Shown: piece after piece, positions 8,702 to 15,956 of the stretch
How positions within the stretch are numbered: the stretch's first letter is position 1
Layout: each line of letters begins with the position of its first letter
Assembly: GCA_003990745.1 (NCBI GenBank)
Contig: RBNI01003390.1
Location: forward strand, 1 to 15,956
Direction of reading: 5' to 3'
Source of the DNA: Jimgerdemannia flammicorona
Lineage: Eukaryota; Mucoromycota; Endogonomycetes; Endogonales; Endogonaceae
Length of the DNA: 15,956 bases
Program-made: the position numbers and the translations under genes
The notes under the pieces: generated by a model
The model's database searches: none
Told to the model about the DNA's origin: nothing
The model's input: only the letters and a program-made list of their open reading frames with translations

Positions 8702-9597
8702 TGTAACGTGCCCGGCTCAATGGAGGCAAATTACAAGGTTGGGGTTGATGTAGTTTGGCTTGAGCCCCCAGTTACTTTGTCAAAAAGCAACAAAATGTTC
8801 TAAGATTCCTGAGGTCCTTGGTGTTTAGTGGTATAATGGTCAATCTGGATACAGAGGTCGATTTGTGTGTCGATTTCCTTATTGGGACGGTTCTCTGGGT
8901 GTAGTGGCGATTTTGTATGATGGATGATTTGGTGTAGCGTGATGATCTCTGTATAGCACAGTGACCTCCTTATGCATGATGGTCTGGCAATTTAGCAGTT
9001 TACTTATGCGATTTCTGCATGATGATCTCTGTGTAGCACAATGATCTCTGTGTAGCGGGATGGGTTCCTTATGCAGAGCGGTCTGGTAATTTGGCAGGTT
9101 CCTTATGCAATTTGGTGGATAACTTGATTTGGCATCGCCTGAATCGGTCTCACTGGGAAGAGAGGGTAGTGCAGATTCTTCTGAACCGGGCTCACTGGGA
9201 ATGGACGAATAATTCGGATGGCACAGATAACTTGGATAACTTGGATGTCGCAAATTATTCCTGAATCGGCGGGTCTTCTGGGAATATTGGATAACATGAT
9301 AATGTGGATAACTCAGATAACTCGGATGATGCAGATTCTTCCTGAATCGGCTGGCTTCTCAGAAATAACTCAGATGGCACAGATTGCAGATTCTTGGCAA
9401 GTTATGTCAAAGACTGGCTTCATTTGTGCAGGGTTACATTGTGGACTGGCTCCACTGCGAAGTTGCATCAGAAGACTGGCTTGTGGCAAGTTTCCTTAAG
9501 GCAGGCTCTCTGGGAATAGCAGCAGATTACTCAAATGGTGACAAAGTTCTTTACTCAAACTTGGCAGATTTCTTCAGGCTTATCTGGCAAGCAAACC

Positions 9598-10009
9598 AAA
9601 AATAGACTCATTCTTTGTATCAGAAGTAGACTGGAGTAGAAATGGCAAAGCTCACAATCCCCTAATAGTGGCTTTAGAGTGGGCATTTCTCCTAAGTGTT
9701 GCAATCCAGTTCCTTTATGATCAAGTGGCTTTTGGCAGGTATATCCTTCAAAGTATAGTAGGCAGACTTGTCTTTTGCTTTGAATTTCAGAACTTTTCAG
9801 ACTCTTTTCTTAAAAATGGACTTATTTTTTGTATCAAAAAGTAGACCAGAGTAGAAATGGCAAAGCTCACAATCATCTAGTAGTGGCTTTAGAGTGAGCA
9901 ATTCTCCTAAGTATTACAATCTAATTCCTTTAGGATCAAGTGGCTTTTGGCAGGCATATCCCTCAAAGTGCAGTAGGCAGACTTGTCTTTTGCTTTGAAT
10001 TTCAGAACT
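9598..10009 (-). repeat. Tandem duplication of 214 bp inside right LTR
   Basis: Unit 1 is 9598-9811 and unit 2 is 9812 to about 10009. Both carry AGTAGAAATGGCAAAGCTCA, AAGTGGCTTTTGGCAGG and GGCAGACTTGTCTTTTGCTT. The left LTR has only one related block (about 6405-6510), so the duplication arose in this lineage. The copies differ at a modest number of sites. Confidence 0.8.
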
Positions 10010-10038
10010 GAGGTTTATTCACTCTTGTCTCTGGGATA

Positions 10039-10047
10039 TTTTATATA
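10039..10047 (-). promoter_or_regulatory. TATA box of the right LTR
   Basis: TTTTATATA on the plus strand reads TATATAAAA on the minus strand, followed by the same leader (CCCAGAGACAAGAGTGAATA) as in the left LTR. Just upstream in the sense direction an 11-base unit TGGTTGCTATC is doubled (10051-10072). Confidence 0.6.
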
Positions 10048-10110
10048 TTTTGGTTGCTATCTGGTTGCTATCTGGATAATTATAGATTTACTATTTCTGA
10101 TAATATTTTG

Positions 10111-10224
10111 GTGTGTCTACAGAACATGAGTGTGTCCATGGGAAATGAGTGTGTCTGCAGGACATAAGTGTGTCTACAGGATATGAGTATGTCTGCCAGA
10201 TATAGATGTGTCCTCAGGATATAG
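10111..10224. repeat. 19-bp x 6 minisatellite in LTR U3
   Basis: Six exact-length units begin at 10111, 10130, 10149, 10168, 10187 and 10206, with consensus GTGTGTCTACAGGATATGA and up to a few changes per unit. It lies upstream (in the sense direction) of the LTR TATA box, where enhancer repeats of LTR promoters often sit. The left LTR lacks it because its U3 is truncated. Confidence 0.85.
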
Positions 10225-10337
10225 ATAAATAACCTTGATTTAGTATCCTGGCTAATTATAAGTATAGTAGGCATGAGTAACTATGCTATGCTGGGGGTTC
10301 ATGTCATCTAGCTATATTATAGCATTTGCTCATCACA

Positions 10338-10830
10338 TCAGCCTCCACTGAAGGATAGTCTGTCTCAGACTGTTTTTCAGTCATCATCCCAATAAGCATA
10401 AGCAGCTTCTGCATCTATACCTGTTCTATCATCATCATTATCTATACTATGATCACTCTATTCTAAGGACTTCTCTTTTATCTTAGGGAATAGAGTCTTA
10501 ACTGGTGAATGATACTGAGATAGTAGATAGAGTTATCCTTTGGAGATCATTCAGAGAGAACTGGGTCTGGGTTAAAGCTGAAGAACTCAATTAGTAGATT
10601 GTGTATAGTCTTTCTACAGCAGTGGTATTTCTTCTATTTATATCAGTAGTATTGTGGACATAGGCCAGGTCTGGGAGGGAAAGATTCTGCAACTGTTCTT
10701 CAATTGCATAGTAGGCCTATAGCTGGTAGACCTGGAGTAATCTCTTGGCCAGAGTGAGGTTTTCTTAGTGAATCTGGATTCTTTGAAGATATGTTTCATT
10801 GGGTTCTTGGAGCTGTAATAGGGGAACTAA
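10338..10830 (-). pseudogene. Gypsy Pol C-terminal tail, decayed
   Basis: Sequence between retroposon D and the polypurine tract. The minus-strand reading contains degenerate coding stretches such as SSFNPDPVLSE and an acidic end with repeated Asp (around 10440-10410), closing at a stop just before the LTR. I recognise no chromodomain. It is the downstream continuation of the integrase reading frame once D is ignored. Confidence 0.45.
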
Positions 10831-10831
10831 T
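10823..10831. repeat. Target-site duplication of copy D, left arm
   Basis: GGAACTAAT here recurs at 12020-12028. With one mismatch the match extends to 11 bases. Confidence 0.7.
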
Positions 10832-12019
10832 TTTTTTTTTTTTTTTTTAACGAACTCATGTCCCACAGATTTTTATTGGAAGGGAACCTAGACTATATAG
10901 GCCAAAACCCTCCCCCACCACCCACCAAGCACTGCCCCCCCATTAACCTAGGCTAGCTATTGTCCAGCAGCTTGACCATGCCAGGTGCAGCAGGGCCTAT
11001 GTTGGTCCGCATCTCATTCTGCACACCATGCTCTCCCTACTACCAGGGGAAACCCAACCATATGCCAACAACCGAAAGCACACACCCGAGAACCCAATGT
11101 ATGTACAAGGCCATGTCCAAGCTGAATAGAATAGCCTCTGCCACTCCAAAGAGAATGACAGACAAAGAAAAACTCTCATCAAAGCACAATACAGTGGGTA
11201 GGGCCTGGTTCTCCCAGTCGAGGTGAGTAAAGGACTTACATGTGAGGCGGGAGGAAACCCCCAATACCCCACTACTCAAGTCTGTGGGCCTTGATCATGT
11301 TGCTGTGTCAGCTCCTGATTCCAGTTGATTGTAACCAAGACGCCTGAAATGGGTAGCCTCAGACCCCCTGACCCCCCCTGATAACTGGGGCCCAACCCCA
11401 CTGACCGTCAAAAGAAGCTGAGAGTGACACCTACCACCTAACTGCACTGCACCAATCAAAAGGCCCCACCGAAGCAGTACCTGCCCAGCCCCAATGACCG
11501 CCCCCAGCCTGGCACCCTACTGGTCCACCATAATCACCCTTCCTTCTATCTGTGACAGCCATCTCCCCTCCCATCCTGACAACACCCAAAAAACAGTCAC
11601 CTATGCCAGAACTGTGCTCGCTGGGAAGCTCGCCAAAGCCAGAGGGCCCCACCACAGGTACTAAGGACCTGCAGGTAACCTACACTGAGCACTTGACACC
11701 CAAGGTCAGCCAACTCCCTATATAGCCCAAGACACACTGAGACAACTCCTTGTTGGCAACAGCAAAAGGAAGAAGGTGCTGCACCAAAATGGGTATACCC
11801 CAGATGCAGCTGAAGGCACCAGAAACTGTGAAAAAGTGGAGGAAGCACTGATCTGACACTGATAAAGGGGCAACTCATCACCATTGCCCTCCTCCCACCA
11901 TGCCCTTGCAGGCACAGCAAACCAACCTGAGGTAGAGGGGGTAATAATAGGAGAAAGGGGACTCAGAAGGTCGCCTACCAAACCTTGTGACCGGTAAGGT
12001 AGTGGAGAAAGGAGATGGA
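10831..12019 (-). mobile_element. 1.2 kb poly(A) retroposon, copy D (young, full length)
   Basis: Full copy on the minus strand with T run (poly(A) tail) at 10831-10848, reverse AATAAA at 10872-10877, 5' end near 12019, and a 9-bp target-site duplication. It retains about fourteen CpGs that are TpG or CpA in copies A, B and C, so it is clearly younger. It sits in the 3' part of gypsy Pol, which is CpG-poor. Reading frames conserved with B in the sense direction are 11981-11718, 11655-11431 (also in copy A) and 11279-11040; no enzyme is recognisable. Confidence 0.9.
11040..11279 (-). CDS. Short hydrophobic ORF inside retroposon copy D
   Basis: 79 codons, counterpart of 1668-1919 in copy B, same frame and stop region. 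The C-terminal half is hydrophobic (ILFGVAEAILF, LYIHWVLGCVLSVVGIWLG), suggesting two membrane segments if translated. It starts four codons later than the B frame. Evidence for coding is only its openness in two copies; no family is recognised. Confidence 0.2.
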   Translation of the reverse strand: MSSGVLGVSSRLTCKSFTHLDWENQALPTVLCFDESFSLSVILFGVAEAILFSLDMALYIHWVLGCVLSVVGIWLGFPW

Positions 12020-12028
12020 GGAACTAAT
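12020..12028. repeat. Target-site duplication of copy D, right arm
   Basis: GGAACTAAT, identical to 10823-10831. Removing D rejoins the gypsy Pol reading region. Confidence 0.7.
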
Positions 12029-12059
12029 AGTACTTAGAGGGAATTAAGGACAAGGGTCT

Positions 12060-12990
12060 AGAGGCAGTTGTTAATTCTCTGATTCATGGTGTGAAGAAAG
12101 GTATATCTTGAGACAATTGATATGTACTGGTGTCCTCAGAATTTGTCCATCCATAAGGTCCTTCCCATTTGGGCTCCAATTTGGTGACAAAGTTTATTCA
12201 ATCATACTCTCTAGACTACTACTTGATCTCCAATCTTGATCTTCTGATCCTTCTGCTTTTGATCATAGTACTTCTTTTATCTTTCTTGTACTATAGTAAT
12301 CTGAACTTAGGCTTGATTACATAACTGTTCTGCCTTCTTGAGGAGGTCTCTGAGGTTCTCATGGTCAGCAGTTCAGGTTTTCTTAGCAAACATCATCTTA
12401 TATGGCTTTTGTTTAGTAGAGATAGTAGGGGTGTTTTGTATTTTCAATAGGATCTTGGGTAAGCAGAGATTATAGTTGGTAGGGTTGACTTAGGCAAGTT
12501 CTTTCTTAATGGTCTGATTCATTCTTTCTGTCATGCCATTGGTCTGAGGGTAGTATGATGTGGTCTATTTGAGGTGAATCTTGTGAATTTGAATATAACT
12601 TGTAATTATATTGTTGATGAATTCTATTCCTTAGTCAGAGATAAGTTCTTCTAGAGGTCCATATCTGAGTGTGAGTCTATGGAGAAGGCCTACAATAGTC
12701 AAGACATCTGTGATTTTCATTGGGAAAGCCTTGGGCCACTTGGTCAGAAGTTCTACAAATATAAGGATATACTTGTTTTTTCTTAGTATAACTGGTAGGG
12801 GTCTAATTATGTCTACTTTCTATCTCTGAAAGATATTGTCTAGTAGTATGATTGATTGTAGTGGTGCTTGTTGGTTTTTTCTTCATTAGTACTTCTGGCA
12901 GATGTTACATTTCTTGAGTATATTCTGGACCTGCATTCTGAGATTGGGCCAATGTTGGTACATGGTTTGTAGCTTTTATTCTACATTTGT
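12060..12990 (-). pseudogene. Gypsy integrase (broken)
   Basis: Would insert the cDNA into chromosomal DNA. Minus-strand reading: N-terminal HHCC finger in YQHWPNLRMQVQNILKKCNI followed by CQK (about 12963-12890); catalytic core with FVELLTKWPKAFP (about 12765-12724), where the usual first Asp reads Glu; LISD followed by a stop and GIEF (about 12640), carrying the second Asp; YYPQTNGMTERMNQ (about 12560-12510), carrying the Glu; then KLEPKWEGPYGW (12186-12146), a GPY/F module. Stops and at least one frameshift disrupt it. No chromodomain was seen before retroposon D. Confidence 0.8.
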
Positions 12991-13133
12991 TTGTCCTTGG
13001 TGGGCTCTCTGATATTCTTTTCAAATAAGGTCTTGTACCTTAGTGGTCTGAGGAGCTTTCTTTAGGGTATAGTTTCTCAGTACATCCTTCATCTGATTCA
13101 GTAGAGTTGGTGGGAAATTACATTAACATTATT

Positions 13134-13545
13134 GTGAGCTTTTTCTACTTTGTGGATAATGGTGATTTTGTAATCTGGGAGGATAAGGATCCAGTAGACT
13201 AGGATTCTGATAGGTTCCTTATAGTTGAATAGCTATTTGAGGGCTGTATGATTAGTTATCAGAGTGAATCTTTTCCTGATGAGATAATGCTCAAACAGAG
13301 TAACTGTCTATATGACTGCAAGACATTTCAGTTTGGTGCTACTATAGTTGATTTGCTGCTGATTGGTTGCTTGGCTTGTATAAGCTATTATATAATGCCA
13401 TTGGTCAGGTCCTTCTTGGGCTAGAACTGCTCTGAGACCATCTTTGGAAGTATCTGTATATAAGATAAAAGGCTTCTATAGATTGGAGTGGACATGAATT
13501 GGTGCTATGGTCATGTAATGCTTGAGTTCTTTGAAGGCTTTCTCT
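13134..13545 (-). pseudogene. Gypsy RNase H (broken)
   Basis: Degrades the RNA strand of the RNA-DNA hybrid. Minus-strand frame reads KAFKELKHYM, then FILYTDTSKDGLRAVLAQ (about 13472-13420, first catalytic Asp), INYSSTKLKCLAVI (catalytic Glu site apparently Lys here), and LITNHTALK, where the usual Asp-His reads Asn-His. At least two stops interrupt the frame. It directly follows RT, as in all gypsy Pols. Confidence 0.75.
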
Positions 13546-13589
13546 TATGATTCTGTCCATTTTTAAGACACTTATTTCTTGAGAAGGAT

Positions 13590-14300
13590 TCAGATTGAGG
13601 TGGTGATTTGGGCAAAGTCTTTAATAAACCTTCTATAGTAAGATACTAGTATCAGAAATAATAATGTTTCCTTTGAGATCTTGGGTACTGGCCAGTTGTT
13701 GATATTCTCAGTTTTCTTTGGGTCTGCATGGGTTCCTTCTTTCAAAACTATAAATCTAAGGAATTTAAGTTTCTGTTTCCCAAAGTAGCATTTCTTGACA
13801 TTGAGTCTCAGGTGGTTCTTGTAGGTAAGATTGAAGAGTTCTTCTATGTAGTGCAGGTGTTTCTCAAAATTTGCTGAATAGATGTTGGAATCATCCATGT
13901 ATATAATCAGACAATGTTGGATCAGAGGAGCATAAACTGAATTTATCATTCTCTGGAAGATAGAGGTATATTGCAAAGTCCAAAGAGCATTCAGAGATAT
14001 TCAAACAGTTTTTCTAGAGCAAGAAAGGCTGGTCTTTGAATGTCTTTGGGATCTATAGAGATCTTATGGAATCTAGTGAAAAGGTCCATACTGTTGAAGT
14101 ATCTGGCATCTTGCAACTAGTCCAAAAGGTCATTGATTCTGGGCAGAGGATAGGTAACTTTTTTGGTAACTGAATTGAGTTTTCTATAGTCTATACAGAG
14201 TATCCATCCTCTTTTCTTTGGTACAATAAGTATAGGGCTGACCCAAGGGCTGATAGAGGGTCAGATGACTCTTTTATCCCAGAGTTCTTAAATATGCTCC
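13590..14300 (-). pseudogene. Gypsy reverse transcriptase (broken)
   Basis: Copies element RNA into DNA. N-terminal part: [14 protein letters not shown] (14244-14202), [19 protein letters not shown], and YFNSMDLFTRFHKI, which carries the first catalytic Asp. After a stop come LFGLCN and a frameshift, then an uninterrupted 128-codon frame (13976-13590) with FQRMINS, the active site IIYMDDSNIYS (YMDD, 13901-13887), LRLNVKKCYFGKQKLKFL and SYYRRFIKDFAQ. Consensus for gypsy is mostly YxDDI. The enzyme is dead because of upstream stops. Confidence 0.9.
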
Positions 14301-14908
14301 TTTTCAAATGTCTCTCAGTGATAGGGTATTCTATAGAGTTTCTGCTAGATGGATGTTGCATTTCCTGTATTTATATTGCAGTGATTTGATGGGTTATATA
14401 CAAAGTTGCCATAGTCTGAAGTGAAGATATCTTGAGGAGTTCTACTAGCTATTGCTATTGCTAGATTATCAATTCTTCTCCAATATTGGTGGAAGGCTTC
14501 ACTGTCTCCTGGATTACAGAGGAGCCTTTTCTTTCTTCTGGGACCTTTTGCCATCTTTCAATAAGTTTAGTTTATAAACTTCTCTTTAAGTTTAGTTGAG
14601 AAGAGACACCAGATGTCCTATGATGGTTCTTTTTGGCAAAATGATGCTCTCTCAACTCTAGTTAGTTGCTTGGAAGTGTACTGGATTTATCTTGTCAGGA
14701 AATGTGTGTCCTTCTATATCCAGGTGTAAGATATCTTCATTGGGTTCGAAAATGAGGTTTCTGGGGTCAGTGGTACAAAGATTACGAAGGTGGTTTGCTC
14801 TCCAGGCTCCAGGATGAGTTTCTTGTACAATTTGACTGGTTGGTAGTACACTTGCTGGGGGATATTCTTCTTGAGGTAGTTGACCTGAAGGAGATATACT
14901 ACCTTCTT
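14301..14908 (-). pseudogene. Linker between dUTPase and RT, unassigned
   Basis: Degenerate coding sequence in the position where a protease or protease-adjacent domain is expected. Readable fragments: LEPGEQTTFVIFVPL and PETSF (14953-14714 frame); then LDIEGHTFPDKINPV and PKRTIIGHLVSL, a pattern like the beta-rich segments next to retropepsin in gypsy polyproteins; then RRKKRLL and FHQYWRRIDNLA (14554-14345). I found no DSGA/DTGA active site. Function is not assigned. Confidence 0.4.
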
Positions 14909-15253
14909 GTCTGAACTTCCAAATCCTTCGGCTTGTCTTATTCCTTTGGTCAATTAAGAGACTTCTTATAGTTGAGGTGTCTTGACTCTCATGAAGACTG
15001 CTTGAGCAATCTTCTGCCCTCTAATGGTTCAGAGCCATTCTATACTACTATTGTATAGGATGATCTTGATTTCACCTATGTATCCTTGGTCTATAGTTCC
15101 TCCTTATATGGTTATTCTTTGTCTGGCAAGTCCAGACCTTGATGTCAGTTGGATATAAGTTCCTTGAGATAGCTATATGACTTGTTTAGTTCAGAAAATC
15201 AGTGGTCTTCTAGACTTAATAGATTTATCCTCCAAACTGTAAAGGTCATACTC
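14909..15253 (-). pseudogene. dUTPase domain in gypsy polyprotein (broken)
   Basis: dUTPase hydrolyses dUTP to dUMP and limits uracil in newly made DNA. All five trimeric-dUTPase motifs are readable in order on the minus strand: EYDLYSLED (15253-15227, motif 1), LSQGTYIQLTSRSGLA (about 15170-15125, motif 2), GGTIDQGYIGEIKIILYN (about 15103-15050, motif 3), RGQKIAQAVF (about 15022-14993, motif 4) and RQAEGFGSSDKK (about 14938-14903, motif 5). The domain spans about 115 residues, near the usual size. Four or five stops now interrupt it. It lies upstream of RT in the gypsy Pol. dUTPase in gypsy-type elements has been reported from a basidiomycete; it is uncommon. Confidence 0.85.
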
Positions 15254-15630
15254 AACATCTTCTTGATAAGCTTTGGTCAGGTGTTTGGCCTTAGGATGTA
15301 GCAGAGCATACTGGGCAATATCTTTACTGAGTTCAGGCTATTCTTGTACTGAAGCTTCACTGGCAGGAAATCTCTAAGTTCTGAGATTGAGGTGCAGCCC
15401 TCTGGCTCTGGTAGAGGGGTGTTGGAGATAGTTGATTTCTCTTTTTTCTATAGGGTCTAGGGCTTCCATGAAGTTGGTGGTATCCTCTATCCATCCTTGA
15501 TAGATTGCATATATGATGAGAGTTAGGATATCTTCTCCCAAATCATAGATTTTGAGGATCCTTCTTCCTGGATTCTTGGCTTGACTTTTTTGAATCTGGC
15601 CTCTGTTATATATCTCCTCTCTTCTGGATC
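15254..15630 (-). pseudogene. Gypsy gag-like / upstream polyprotein fragment
   Basis: Open minus-strand frame through 15374 with readable text such as DLGEDILTLIIYAIYQGW and LDPIEKREINYLQHP, then a stop and a second stretch (SKDIAQYALLHPKAKHLT) leading into the dUTPase. No CCHC knuckle or protease motif was seen. Position upstream of dUTPase suggests the C-terminal part of gag or a protease-region spacer. It is cut by the LINE 5' end near 15630. The ATG-started frame that runs on to 15718 is a chimera with antisense LINE sequence. Confidence 0.45.
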
Positions 15631-15956
15631 TCTCTCCGGTAACATTCAGGTTACACAACTCTTTGGCAACACTTTCGACACAGTTTCTGGAGAAAGCTAC
15701 TAGTATCATGGCGACCAACGAGCATCCGGAGGTGCGTACTGGGCAGGGTGGCCCTGGAGCGTTTGGTTGGCAGCAAGTGGGGAGAGGCCCCGGCTTGGGG
15801 GGAAGTATGAGGGGCCTGCTGGCAGGGGGCCGAGGTGGAAGAGGGGGTGGAACTGGAGGTCAAGGGACTGGCAGGGTGAGCTTCGCGGAGAAGGTGAAGG
15901 AGGGTCGACAGGGAGCTGGACTGGAGAGCTGGCTGAGAGGGGGGAGGGTACCGGGG
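15630..15956 (+). mobile_element. Young LINE, 5' end (continues past window)
   Basis: Plus-oriented 5' end of the same LINE family as 2387-6265. The 5' UTR (about 15630-15707) shares GTTACACA and TGGAGAAAG blocks with 6260-6190. It is GC-rich and full of CpGs (for example GGCGACCAACGAGCATCCGG), unlike every older element here, so the insertion is recent. It is inserted into the gypsy gag-like region in opposite orientation. Confidence 0.8.
15708..15956 (+). CDS. LINE ORF1, N-terminal part, open to window end
   Basis: 83 codons with no stop, beginning ATG at 15708; this start is shared with the decayed copy (6189). It begins MATNEHPEVRTGQGGPGAF, then a Gly/Arg-rich low-complexity part (GGRGGRGGGTGG), then VSFAEKVKEGRQ, matching SFADMLKSGG of the old copy. 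Gly/Arg-rich N-termini fit a nucleic-acid-binding ORF1 protein that packages LINE RNA (inference from family position). The rest lies outside the window, so intactness of the whole element cannot be judged. Confidence 0.75.
   Translation, partial: MATNEHPEVRTGQGGPGAFGWQQVGRGPGLGGSMRGLLAGGRGGRGGGTGGQGTGRVSFAEKVKEGRQGAGLESWLRGGRVPG

Larger units (their letters stand above)
8702..10337 (-). repeat. 3' LTR of the minus-strand gypsy element
   Basis: About 1.64 kb, starting TGTAACGTG at 8702 and, on the inner side, TGTGATGAGC (minus strand) at 10337 directly after a purine tract AGTGGAGGCTGA (10349-10338), the likely polypurine primer site. Sense is minus, matching the Pol reading direction, with TATA at 10047-10039. 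Homology to the inverted left LTR covers the R/U5 side and promoter. It is longer than the left copy because of a 214-bp duplication (9598-10009) and a 19-bp U3 array. CpG is frequent from 8702 to about 9460 and absent beyond. Confidence 0.75.
10338..15630 (-). mobile_element. Ty3/gypsy LTR retrotransposon internal region
   Basis: Minus-strand internal region with domain order gag-like, dUTPase, RT, RNase H, integrase, acidic tail. RT before integrase defines the gypsy (Metaviridae) order. All frames carry stops, and I found only a handful of CpGs outside insertion D. It is interrupted twice: by retroposon D (10831-12019) and, at its 5' side, by a young LINE (from about 15630). The 5' LTR, primer-binding site and most of gag must lie beyond 15956. 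Confidence 0.85.

Noticed and set aside
8371..8803. Plus-strand ORFs at 8371-8556 and 8462-8803
   Set aside because: Antisense to the ATPase remnant, whose motifs are clear on the minus strand; the second also runs into the LTR.
9218..9605. ORFs on the plus strand in the right LTR
   Set aside because: Antisense to LTR transcription and in repeat-derived sequence; not conserved as protein with the left LTR.
10111..10224. Possible CRISPR array
   Set aside because: Units are contiguous 19-mers without spacers, lie in an LTR of a eukaryotic element, and have no cas genes nearby.
15651..15863. Ser/Pro-rich minus-strand ORF
   Set aside because: Antisense to the LINE ORF1 start, which is supported by similarity with the left LINE.

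Overview
The window looks like a repeat-dense, heterochromatin-like stretch of a eukaryotic, most likely filamentous fungal (possibly basidiomycete), genome. This placement is inference. It rests on a Ty3/gypsy-type Pol carrying a dUTPase domain (a combination reported from a basidiomycete), an APE-type LINE with ORF1 and ORF2, a fungal-style Na+/K+-ATPase-like gene remnant, and strong CpG-to-TpG/CpA decay of the repeats. No bacterial operons, rRNA, tRNA or CRISPR were seen. Nearly everything is nested, decayed retroelement sequence.

Layout, left to right. Positions 1-2386 hold one minus-strand copy (A plus C) of a 1.2 kb poly(A)-tailed retroposon, split by a second, plus-strand copy (B, 940-2132) bounded by a 15 bp target-site duplication. 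Positions 2387 to about 6265 hold a minus-strand LINE with ORF1 (6189-4132) and ORF2 (from 4102, endonuclease then reverse transcriptase). Copy A/C interrupts it inside the RT domain, so its 3' part probably lies left of the window. A bare poly(A) insertion with its own target-site duplication sits inside ORF1. Positions about 6290-7161 are a plus-oriented gypsy LTR with a TATA box and a U3 cut short at the LINE junction.

Positions 7162-8701 are the only non-repeat, CpG-bearing stretch. It has an unrecognised 106-codon ORF and a broken piece of a type IIC (Na+/K+-ATPase-like) P-type ATPase, cut off exactly at the next LTR. Positions 8702-10337 are a 1.6 kb LTR in the opposite orientation, the 3' LTR of a minus-strand gypsy element whose internal region runs to about 15630. 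Its Pol reads, 5' to 3' on the minus strand: gag-like region, dUTPase (all five motifs), RT (YMDD), RNase H, integrase with HHCC finger and GPY/F module. A third, much younger copy (D, 10831-12019) of the 1.2 kb retroposon sits in the Pol 3' part with a 9 bp target-site duplication. At the right edge (about 15630-15956) the 5' end of a fresh, CpG-rich LINE of the same family as the decayed left LINE has inserted into the gypsy gag region; its ORF1 is open to the window end.

The parts fit one history: a gypsy element landed in an ATPase gene or gene fragment, and repeated LINE-driven insertions (LINEs, the 1.2 kb retroposon, a tail-only insertion) then piled in. The inferred LINE machinery is the likely mobiliser of the non-autonomous retroposon, since both leave poly(A) tails and variable 9-17 bp target-site duplications. 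CpG content separates old copies (almost none) from young ones (copy D, right LINE) and marks a protected island at about 6450-9460.
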